NCBI GenBank assembly: GCA_024362935.1
Contig: JANCRA010000003.1
Coordinates: 47,529,844-47,593,843 of the forward strand
Origin: Setophaga petechia
Lineage: Eukaryota > Chordata > Aves > Passeriformes > Parulidae
Length of the DNA: 64,000 nt
Reading direction: 5' to 3'
In this document: piece by piece, positions 37,311-47,500 of the stretch
Numbering within the stretch: the first letter of the stretch is position 1
Layout of the letters: each line of letters begins with the position of its first letter
Translations under genes and position numbers: made by a program
The notes under the pieces: generated by a model
What the model was told of the DNA's origin: nothing
Seen by the model: the letters and a program-made list of their open reading frames with translations, nothing else
The model's database searches: none

Positions 37311-37487
37311 AGGCAAAATGGGAAAATCACACTGAAATCAAAGGAAATCCTTAAACAAGGGCTGCTTTCCTGCAGCACTGGACAGCGAAGGCTGACCTCT
37401 GTGGGCAGAGCCAACCTTCCCTGGGGACAGGGCCCCACCACACTGCCTCATAGATGTCCCCAGGGCTGTGGCATGGCCAGGATATCC

Positions 37488-40400
37488 TCATGGCAACGTC
37501 CCCAGGGCGCTGTTGCCGACATCATCATAGTCCATGTGTCCAGGGGGCTGTTCCAAGGGCTCCCTGGTGGCTCCTGGGGGACCTGGAGGGGAGGAGATCC
37601 CAGCTTGGGGACAGCACAGAAAGGTGCCTGAGGACGCAGGCAGCTCCGTGTCGCCCTGACAGACCCCACCTGGGCTCTGGCCACAGCACCCATGGATCTG
37701 CTGCTGGGGCCATGCCTGCCCCCACAGCCAAAGCCTGCCATGGAGTGCCTCTGCAGAGAGGACAGGGCAGCTGGGAGACCTCTCACCTGTGGGGAGCACA
37801 TCCAGGACATCGTCGTAGCCATTCGGGGGTCCTTGCTCGGACCAGGCTGGGGGATCTGGGAAAACCAGAGGGGTCCATGGCAGTGACCAATGGCCCTGGC
37901 AGGGATCAGGCTGTGCCAACCCCTCCAGCCTTTCCATTTCAGCACGTGCTGGAGGCCATTGGGTCCCACAGGGAAAGGCGTTTTGGTGGACCATTACAAG
38001 ACGGGGAAGTGTCCCCTCAGCCCACCCCAGCCTAGGTGTGTCCCCTCTCCCCAGCTCGTCCTGCTGGGCTCCGGCCCTGTGGCCCTACCTGGGGCTGCCT
38101 CGGTGTCACTCCCCTCCACGCTGCCCCCGGTGTCATACGGCAGCTTCTTCACCCATCCCTCCAACAGGGAACCTGCAGGAGATAAACAGGGACTTGGGGG
38201 TGGCCTCAAGCGGCACCGCCAGTGACAGAACCTCACAGCACAGAGCGGGGCTGCTCTGGGACCGAGGGACACCCACAGCTCATGGCCAGGAGCCCCTGCT
38301 GGGCCACCTGGAGCCAGAGCTGCCCTGGAGTTCTCAGGAAGAGCCCTCACTGCGGGCACAGCTGGGGCACAAGGGCTGCGCCCACCTGGGGGAGTGGGCA
38401 CCTCCTGGTACTCGCGCATGGCTTTGTAATCCAGCTCCTCGTAGACAGCGTTGGAGATGGCATCTGCAGCTCTGCCCGGGCCTGGAAGGAGATGCAGCAC
38501 TTACCTGGGACCCTGGGCACTGTGGGATCACTATTTTCCCCCTTCTGAGCTGTTCAGCAGGGCAGGGGCCCCCGCACCCCCAAACGGGATCCGTCCCCAC
38601 CCCCACCCACCGGGACCCACCTCGGCGCCGGGCACGGGCACGGCACAGCAGCAGGGTCAGGGCACCCAGGGACAGGCACAGCAGCGTCCCCAGCACCACG
38701 CACAGCACAGTGGACACAGGCACAGACCCCACGCCCACTGCCGGGGGCCTTCTGCTGGGGACACCTGGGGGGACACAGGCAGGCAGTGAGGCCAGGGGCA
38801 TCCCAGCCAGCCTGCCGGGGGGGATGCAGCCACGGGCAGAGCTACCTGTGCTGGCGGCACCCTCCGCATATGGGGTACTGTGTCCCTCAGCGGTGCCATC
38901 ACTGCCCTCACACTCCACATGGGCGTGTCCGTCGGTGCCACAGCTCTGCAGCTGCCACGGTGCCGAGGGGCACTGCCAGAGCGAGCGGGCCCCGTCCTCA
39001 CAGCCCACCCAGGCCAGCCAGGCCTTGGGCGGCTCCTGGACGGGGACAGTTGTGAGCCAGCCCCGGTCCCCGCAGCCCAGCTGGCGGCAGACGGTGGCGG
39101 CGGTGCCGAGGCTGGTGCCGTTGGCGCACACGCGGCCCCAGGTGCCGTTGTAGGAGATCTCCAGGAAGCCCCGGCAGCGCCCACGGCCCCCTGCCAGCCG
39201 CACGGAGAGCTGCTCTGCAAGGAGGGCAGGGGCGTCACGGCACGGCCAGGAACCCCCCGGGGCCTCTGCCGGGCCCTGATCTGGGGCTGCCCGGCACTGA
39301 CCTGAGCAGACGGCCCCTGCCCCGCCGCCGCGCCCGCACTCGCGCCGTTCCGTGCGCCCGCATTGCCACAGAGACTCCTCGGAGCCGGAGCAGTCGGGGC
39401 TGTACGGCCACAGCGGCCCCGTGCCGGCACCCAAGCGCGCCCAGCCCGGGGCCTGCAGCGCCGTGCCACAGCCCAGCTCCCGGCACACAACGGCCGCGTC
39501 CTGCAGCTCCCAGCCTTCCTGGCACACCCAGCTCCAGCTGCCGCCGGAATAGACCTCCACACGCCCGGCACAGCGCCCAGAGCTCCCCACCAGCCTCACC
39601 TGCAGGCTGCCTGTGGGCACGGAAGGAGTGGGCTGGGGTGGCTGCTTGGAGCACCGCCACCTCCAGCCCTCTCGGGACACCCACCTGAGCAGACAATGAC
39701 CATCTCCTCAAGGTTGCTGTTTGCTGCAGGGCCCATCTCTGAGACATCACCCATCTCCTCTAGCTGGTAATCCATCTCCTCAGGGCTGCTGCTCAGTGCA
39801 GAGCCCATGCCCAAAATGCCGCCCATCTCTTCAGTCATGATGTCCAGCTCTCTGGGGCTGCTGCTCAATGCAGGAGCCGTACCCAAGGCAGTATAAACGT
39901 CCTTGGGAAGGCCACAGCCCAGCAGTGCACATACCACGTACACATCCCATGATTTCCACTGCTCCAGAGGCACACGGCGCCAGGCTGGGCTGGTTATGGT
40001 CTCCTCCAGCCGCCCATCACAAGAGCTCTGACCATCCACCAGCCTGAGGGACGTGGCAAAGCCATCCCCTGCAAAATCACCTGCAGAAAATGGGGCTGTA
40101 GCACCTGGCTCACACCGTACTTCAGTTCAAAACATCTGCTCGCAATTCTCGGAAGGGTCCCAAAAGCCCTTAAGGCTCCTCACAGAGCTGCCATACCCAC
40201 CTGAGCAGTTGACGGCGGCGGCGTTTCCGGGGGCACAGGGCGGCTTCCCCAGCACGGCCACGGGGCACTGGCCCGGTTGCCGCTCGCTCCCGCTGCAGCC
40301 GAACGCGTCCGGCAGCAGCGGCCCCTCCCCGCTGCCGAAGGAGCCTCCCGGGGGCACGCTGAAGGCGCGGCCGCAGCCCAGGTGCCGGCACAGGACGTGC

Positions 40401-41822
40401 GCATCGCGCAGGTCCCACTCGCTGGCGCACACGGAGCCCCACGTCCCCCTCACTGCCACCTCCACTCGCCCGGAGCATCCCGAGCTGCCGTTCCCCAGCC
40501 GGAAGCCCGTGTAGGCTGCCACAGGAACAGACTTGAGAGCACTGATGGTGCCGGGACCCCAACTGCCCCCGCTGTCCCCGCCACTTACAGGAGCAGATGA
40601 CGCTGCCAGGGCCGCTGCAGCCCTGGCTCCGGGCCGGACGCCGGGCACAGGCACTGAGGAGGGGCTCGCTGCCATTGCACCGGAAGCCCCCGTCCCACAG
40701 CGATCCCAACTCTGCCCCAAAACGGCCACTGCTGGGGATGGCGATCACCTCACCGCAGCCCAGCTCCCTGCACACCACCTGGGCCATCTCCATGTCCACC
40801 TGATCCTCACAGACACCGACCCAGGCCCGGCCCTGACGCACCTCCAGCCGCCCGGCACAGGCTCCATCGCCACCAACCAGCTGGGAAAAGCCTGTGGGAG
40901 CAGTGCAGGGGCAGTGACAAAGGTTGTGCATGAACAGCCTCAACCCACTCAAGCCCAGCTCCTACCTTGGCAGACAACGGCGGCGTCCAAGCCATGGATG
41001 CTGCTGTTATAGGGTCCCCAGCCACGGATCTCACAGTCCCAGAGCGTGGCCTCGTCCCCTCTGCAGTCCACCAGGGCCAGGCTGACGAGCCCGTCCCCTA
41101 TGCCAAAGCGCTCGTGGGTGTAGTAGGCAGCGGAAGCCGAGCCACAGCCCAGCTGCTGGCAAACCACCTCGGCGTCCTCCATGTCCCAGCTGTCGTCTGC
41201 CACCGTGCCCCAGTGTCCCTGCAGCTTCACCTCCACCCTCCCGGCACAGGGACTGCCGCCGCCCGCCAGCCTCAGCTCCAGGGCATCTGCACAGGGGCAC
41301 CGGCACGGCTCAGACCAGCCCGCGACGCCCCAGCACAAGGTGGTCGTGCCAGCACGGCCAGCGTGTCCCCTCACCTGTGCACGTCACCCCCACATCCCAC
41401 TCGTGGCCGCAGAAATGCAGTCCCCATCCGAAGTGCGGACAGTGCTCCAGCGCATCCTCGGTGCCGCGGCAGAAGAAGGGCTGCAGCCAGATCCGCCCGC
41501 TGCCCTGCCCGAACGGGGCGTGCAGGGACGCCCTGGCCACCCGGCCGCAGCCCAGCTGCCGGCACACCACCGCGGCCCAGCGAGCCTCCCAGTCGAAGTC
41601 GAAGGCGCACACGGAGCCCCACTCACCGTCGTGCTTCACCTCCACGCGCCCGGCACAGCGCCCGCCGCCGCCCTCCAGACGCAGCTCCCCGGAGCCTGCG
41701 GCACGGAGGCTGCTCAGCCGGGCCCGCCGCCGCCGCGGGCCCCGCGCCCGCCCGCCCGCCCGACACTCACCCCCGCACAGCCGCACGCACACCAGCAGCC
41801 CCAGAGCCAGCAGCGGCCCCAT
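37488..41822 (-). CDS. SRCR receptor copy A, WC1/CD163/SCART-like type I membrane protein
   Basis: Thirteen exons (5' to 3'): 41,771-41,822; 41,375-41,695; 40,966-41,286; 40,589-40,891; 40,201-40,515; 39,685-40,068; 39,302-39,610; 38,846-39,214; 38,621-38,764; 38,386-38,481; 38,089-38,172; 37,787-37,855; 37,488-37,582. All boundaries are GT-AG and phase 1 except one matching phase set, giving 953 aa. The parts are a signal peptide (MGPLLALGLLVCVRLCGG), seven SRCR domains at one exon each with CAGRVEV and VVCRQLGCG-type signatures, a transmembrane exon, and four tail exons with YEELDY, GYDDV and DYDDV tyrosine motifs. In WC1 the YEEL tyrosine is a Src-family kinase target, so a T-cell co-receptor or pattern-recognition role is a fair inference. 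SRCR5 is degenerate and unique to this copy, and SRCR2 lacks one cysteine pair. The ligand is unknown. Confidence 0.88.
39706..39890 (-). repeat. Coding tandem repeat (period 72 bp, 24 codons) in SRCR5 of copy A
   Basis: GCTGCTGCTCA(G/A)TGCAG recurs 72 bp apart on the plus strand, with a third, diverged partial unit. In protein this gives ALSSSPRELDIMTEEMGG, then ALSSSPEEMDYQLEEMGD, then a shorter AANSNLEEM. The period is a multiple of three, so unit gain or loss keeps the frame. Confidence 0.85.
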
Positions 41823-43090
41823 GGCCACCGGCCCCCAGCCAGCGCAGCCAGGGCACCTCTGCCAGCGCCCGAGCCAAGGCACGCAGCAGCAGCACCGGGC
41901 GGGGGGGCAGCCTTTATCAGGCGCCTCATCTCCCGGCTGCGGGGCCGCGGCCTCCAATAACCTGCTCCGTGCCCAAATATGAGCCTCGTCTGCGCCTCTG
42001 CCGTCACACACCTCGCCACAGTGGGCTGCCACCCGGATGTCCTCGGGGGGAGACAGCCCCCCCACAGCACCTGCCCTGCGGGGGCCCCTCCTGCAACCCC
42101 TGGGGCTCCAACGCTGCTGCTCGAGCCTGCCGAGAGCCACCCTGATGGGGAGGACGGGCTCCAGCCCACATCCTACCGACAGCATCCACGGAACCACTTC
42201 TAGGTCTGGCACCTGCAAAGCTCAAAGCCCCACGCTCGGGCCGCTCCCCTCCCGCTGCTGGGAGCCCCCGGGGGCGGGGTGACAGCAGCCCCCGGCTCTC
42301 GGCGGGGCTGCCAGCTGCCAGCTGCCCGGTCCCTCGCGGCGGCGCTGCCACATGGCGCTGCTGCCGCAGCTGTGGCCCCGCGCTCGCCTCGCCCCAGGGC
42401 AGGAAGGAGGCGGTCACCCCCCGGCGCCTCCCGGCCTCGCCAGCGACCGCACGCGCCTCCCGACACCTGCGCTGCCGCCGACAGCGCCGCGCCTCCGCCG
42501 CCCCTGCCCCGCCGCTCCGGGTCCCTGCAGCCCGCCAAGCCGCGCACGGCAGGAAACGTCCCGGGCTCACCCTTCACAGGACTCTCCGGCAGCGCATTCC
42601 CAACGCAGGGATCCGCTTGCACTGATGGCACCGACACCGGCACACCCATTCACAGCCGCGGCTCCACTGACCCCCGCTGGCCCCGGAGGTTCCCCAAACA
42701 CCCACTGCCACACCCAGATCTCACGTTTCCTCACCAGTTCCACCCCAGCTTTCCCATGGCACATCCGCGGGTGACTCCCTCTCCAAAGCCGAGTGCTGCT
42801 GCCGCAGGAACACAGAAAGAGCCCCAGCTGCTGCCTCCAGGATTGTCCCAGGCAAAGGAGCAGGGCTTTGAGCCTCTCACATTCCAAGCACAAAAAGTCC
42901 GCTCTCAAGTCTCTCTTCCTCCCGATCCTCCTCTCCCGCTCTCTCTCTCAGTGTCCCTCAGCAGGCCGGGATCCCGCTTTTCCCGGCCCTTTTTTATACG
43001 AACGATCGGCACCTCCCGGGCTCCCGCGCAGAGCAAACAGAGCAGCTGGAACTGCAGCTGCTGCCCATGCACCGGCAGCGCAGCCATTCC
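41823..43090. other. Spacer upstream of SRCR copy A, with a distal TATA box
   Basis: GC-rich sequence with no recognised exon. Long plus-strand open frames here (such as 42,279-43,661) are products of base composition and of the antisense receptor exons. On the minus strand TATAAAAA at about 42,990-42,997 is a good TATA box, repeated near 50,110-50,117 but missing upstream of copy C. It could serve a non-coding first exon of the receptor. Confidence 0.5.
41911..41958 (-). promoter_or_regulatory. Probable core promoter of SRCR copy A (same in B and C)
   Basis: On the minus strand a TATA-like TGATAAAGG (41,911-41,919) lies about 90 bp upstream of the ATG, with an inverted CCAAT box (CCAAT on plus, 41,954-41,958) some 40 bp further up. 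The same elements occur at about 49,031-49,078 and 56,097-56,144. Function is inferred. Confidence 0.4.
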
Positions 43091-43102
43091 TGCCCGGCAC
43101 CA

Positions 43103-44024
43103 CGTCCCGGTCCCTCGCTGTGCGGCGGCGGGAGGAGCTGCCCTGCCCCATCCCCTGCGCTGCCGGGCCCTGCGGCGCCGGGCTCCGTCGGGGCTGCTCC
43201 GTTCACAGACGCCCGCGCCGCACGGAGCCCACACCGGGCCGGGTGCACTGGCTCGGTGGGCGGCTGGCTGCTCTCCCGGCCACAGCGGACAGGAGATCTC
43301 CGAGTTCATGGATACACCTCGGGGCCCTCGGGAGGCTCTGAGGGTTTTTACCGAGGGTTCTCATTGGGCTGCGGTATTGCCGCCTCAGCAGCCCCTGCTG
43401 CTGCGACCACCTCAGCCACTGCTGCGCCCTTCCCACCTGGAGCAGCTCAGCAAGCAGAGGCCAGAGCCCTCCTTCCCTGTTTCCCTCGCTCCCACAGGCT
43501 GGGCAGCTGCCGCCTGTCGGGCGCCTCCTGCCCGGCGGCTGCTGCAGGGGCCCCGTCTCACCTGCCTGGACCTGAGTGACAACGAGCTGCGAGCCCAGGG
43601 CGTCCTGCAGCTCTGCCAGCAGCTCCGGCATCCCGCCTGCCCGCTGAGGAACCTGGGGTGAGTCAGGGCCCTGCCCCGGCCCCTTCCGTGCCCGGCACGC
43701 CCGCGCCGGGCAGCGGAGGCTGCGGGACGTGCAGGGCCGCACCGGCATCGCGGCCGCTTCAGCACCTCCCTCCCCACAAGCTCCAACACCTTCTCCTCTG
43801 CTCCTGCCTCCTCCACGCCCAGGTTGAGCACGGACGGATTCAGCCAGGCCCTGCTGCGGGAACTGGACGCCCTCCGGGCCCTGCAGCCCGGCCTGAACAT
43901 CGGGAACCTCCTGGATCATGACGTGCCGCATGGCCCCGGCTGCCCTGCCACCGCGGGGTACTGCCGGGGGGCAGGAAGGCGCTGCCCTCCTTCAGGAGAC
44001 CTCCCATCCTTTAGGAACATCCTT
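43103..44024 (+). pseudogene. Decayed NLRP 3' fragment in unit 2
   Basis: Plus-strand remnants of the NLRP LRR exons without any NACHT exon. Traces of the 129-nt exon lie at about 43,114-43,200 (REELPCPI remains, then the frame is lost). An exon-4 trace at about 43,331-43,425 has its acceptor AG mutated (CATCAG to CATTGG) and most of the exon deleted. The LRR exon at 43,498-43,657 has an 11-nt deletion and so a frameshift. The last exon, from 43,823, has a deletion of about 10 nt after NIGNLLDHDV. The poly(A) signal is AATAAG. Not a functional gene as it stands. Confidence 0.85.
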
Positions 44025-44566
44025 CCAACAACCAGAGCCAGTCCTGGCCCAGCTCTCCGTGCTGAGAGTGGGGCTGAGCCTGCCTCACCCGTGAGGCACA
44101 GGGAGGAGATCCTGCTGCATCTGCGGGGCGGGATCTGGGTCCTGCCCTCTCCCTTTTCCCCTCGTTGTTGCTGGCAGCAGTTTTGTGCATTTGGCAGTGC
44201 CGAATAAGAACTCCAAAGACAATCCCAGCCATCTCCCACTACTTCTTCCCCTCACCCAACGATGGTGTCTGTGGTTCCAGTTCCTGCCTCACATCCATGT
44301 CCGTGGCTGGTTTACCTGAGACAGAAGCACCAGCCCAGGAATCACGTTCCAGGCCTGGGAGTGAGTTTCTGACCACTTTGTGTTTTATTAGGAAAACTGG
44401 GAAAATCACACTGAAATCAAACAAAATCCTTAAACAAGGGCTGCTTTCCTGCAGCACTGGACAGCAAAGGTTGACCTCTGTGGGTAGAGCCAACCTTCCC
44501 TGGGGACAGGGCCCCACCACACTGCCACATACATGTCCCCAGGGCTGTGGCATGGCCAGGACATCC

Positions 44567-47500
44567 TCATGGCAACGTCCCCAGGGCGCTGTTGCCGACA
44601 TCATCATAGTCCATGTGTCCAGGGAGCTGTTCCGAGGGGTCCTTGGTGGCTCCTGGGGGACCTGGAGGGGAGGAGATCCCACCTTGGGGACAGCACAGAA
44701 AAGTGTCTGAGGACGCAGGCAGCTCCGTGTCGCCCTGACAGACCCCACCTGGGCTCTGGCCACAGCACCCATGGATCTGCTGCTGGGGCCATGCCTGCCC
44801 CCACAGCCAAAGCCTGCCATGGAGTGCCTCTGCAGAGGGGACAGGGCAGCTGGAAACCCGCTCACCTGTGGGGAGCACACAGATCCACCTCTGCCGTGCC
44901 ACTGCCTTGGAGATGTCCCCAGTGCTGGCAGCGGGGGGCTCCTGGGGCACATGCAGGACATCGTCGTAGCCATCCGGGGGTCCTTGCTCAGACCAGGCTG
45001 GGGGATCTGGGAAAACCAGAGGAGGTCCATGGCAGTGACCAACGGCCCTGGCAGGGATCAGGCTGTGCCAACCCCTCCAGCCTTTCCATTTCAGCACGTG
45101 CTGGAGGCCATTGGGTCCCACAGGGAAAGGCGTTTTGGTAGACCATTACAAGAGGGGGAAGTTTCCCCTCAGCACCCCGCGTCCCAGGTATGTTCCCTCT
45201 CCCCAGCTCATCCTGCTGGGCTCCGGCCCTGTGGCCCTACCTGGGGCTGCCTCGGTGTCACTCCCCTCCACGCTGCCCCCGGTGTCATACGGCAGCTTCT
45301 TCACCCATCCCTCCAACAGGGAACCTGCAGGAGATAAACAGGGACTTGGGGGTGGCCTCAAGCGGCACCGCCAGTGACAGAACCTCACAGCACAGAGCGG
45401 GGCTGCTCTGGGACCGAGGGACATCCACAGCTCATGGCCAGGAGCCCCTGCTGGGCCACCTGGAGCCAGAGCTGCCCTGGGGCTCTCAGGCAGAGCCGTC
45501 ACTGTGGGCACAGCTGGGGCACAAGGGCTGCACCCACCTGGGGGAGTGGGCACCTCCTGGTACTCGCGCATGGCTTTGTAATCCAGCTCCTCGTAGACAG
45601 CGTTGGAGATGGCATCTGCAGCTCTGCCCGGGCCTGGAAGGAGATGCAGCACTTACCTGGGACCCTGGGCACTGTGGGATCACTATTTTCCCCCTTCTGA
45701 GCTGTTCAGCAGGGCAGGGGCCCCCGCACCCCCAAACGGGATCCGTCCCCACCCCCACCCACCGGGACCCACCTCGGCGCCGGGCACGGGCACGGCACAG
45801 CAGCAGGGCCAGGGCACCCAGGGACAGGCACAGCAGCGTCCCCAGCACCACGCACAGCACAGTGGACACAGGCACAGACCCCACGCCCACTGCCGGGGGC
45901 CTTCTGCTGGGGACACCTGGGGGGACACAGGCAGGCAGTGAGGCCAGGGGCATCCCAGCCAGCCTGCCGGGGGGGATGCAGCCACGGGCAGAGCTACCTG
46001 TGCTGGCGGCACCCTCCGCATATGGGGTACTGTGTCCCTCAGCGGTGCCATCACTGCCCTCACACTCCACATGGGCGTGTCCGTCGGTGCCACAGCTCTG
46101 CAGCTGCCACGGTGCCGAGGGGCACTGCCAGAGCGAGCGGGCCCCGTCCTCACAGCCCACCCAGGCCAGCCAGGCCTTGGGCGGCTCCTGGACGGGGACA
46201 GTTGTGAGCCAGCCCCGGTCCCCGCAGCCCAGCTGGCGGCAGACGGTGGCGGCGGTGCCGAGGCTGGTGCCGTTGGCGCACACGCGGCCCCAGGTGCCGT
46301 TGTAGGAGATCTCCAGGAAGCCCCGGCAGCGCCCACGGCCCCCTGCCAGCCGCACGGAGAGCTGCTCTGCAAGGAGGGCAGGGGCGTCACGGCACGGCCA
46401 GGAACCCCCCGGGGCCTCTGCCGGGCCCTGATCTGGGGCTGCCCGGCACTGACCTGAGCAGACGGCCCCTGCCCCGCCGCCGCGCCCGCACTCGCGCCGT
46501 TCCGTGCGCCCGCATTGCCACAGAGACTCCTCGGAGCCGGAGCAGTCGGGGCTGTACGGCCACAGCGGCCCCGTGCCGGCACCCAAGCGCGCCCAGCCCG
46601 GGGCCTGCAGCGCCGTGCCACAGCCCAGCTCCCGGCACACAACGGCCGCGTCCTGCAGCTCCCAGCCTTCCTGGCACACCCAGCTCCAGCTGCCGCCGGA
46701 ATAGACCTCCACACGCCCGGCACAGCGCCCAGAGCTCCCCACCAGCCTCACCTGCAGGCTGCCTGTGGGCACGGAAGGAGTGGGCTGGGGTGGCTGCTTG
46801 GAGCACCGCCACCTCCAGCCCTCTCGGGACACCCACCTGAGCAGAAAAGGTAGGTCCCATGAGTGTTGCCAGCTAGATCAGTGGTCATGGATTCAACATC
46901 TCTATGATAAACATGCCCAAGTATGCTCTTAGTGGCCAGATCGGTGGTCATGTTCAGAATGGTGTCAATCACGCTTTTCAAGATATTCCTCTCCTCCCTG
47001 TTGATTCTCCTCAGGTAGGAATTACCATGATCAACATCACTCTTCTCCAGTTCTCCACAGCCCAGCTTCCAACACACATTGCTCAAATTCCGTACGAACG
47101 AAACCTCTCCTGGAACACGGCGCCAGTCCCCGGCGCTTGTCTTCAACTCCAGAAACCCCTCGCACCGGGTCACACCCTTCACCAGCCGCAGGGACTCGAC
47201 AGCGCCTGTAAAATGGCCACACTGTGACCTTCATCAAAAAACAACCCAGCATCTTCTACTCGCAATTCTCGGAAGGGTCTCAAACGCCCATAAGGCCCCT
47301 CACAGAGCTGCCATACCCACCTGAGCAGTTGACGGCGGCGGCGTTTCCGGGGGCACAGGGTGGCTTCCCCAGCACGGCCACGGGGCACTGGCCCGGTTGC
47401 CGCTCGCTCCCGCTGCAGCCGAACGCGTCCGGCAGCAGCGGCCCCTCCCCGCTGCCGAAGGAGCCTCCCGGGGGCACGCTGAAGGCGCGGCCGCAGCCCA

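Noticed and set aside
37620..37700. Extra tail exon in SRCR copy A between 37,787 and 37,582
   Set aside because: There is no GT donor after the open segment in any copy; direct joining of 37,787 to 37,582 keeps phase 1.
42279..43661. Plus-strand open frame of 460 codons, and similar frames at 49,399-50,706, 51,932-53,371 and 55,153-56,469
   Set aside because: They run antisense to SRCR exons or through GC-rich spacer, are rich in Pro/Ala/Arg/Ser, and have no domain. Their length follows from lack of AT-rich stop codons.
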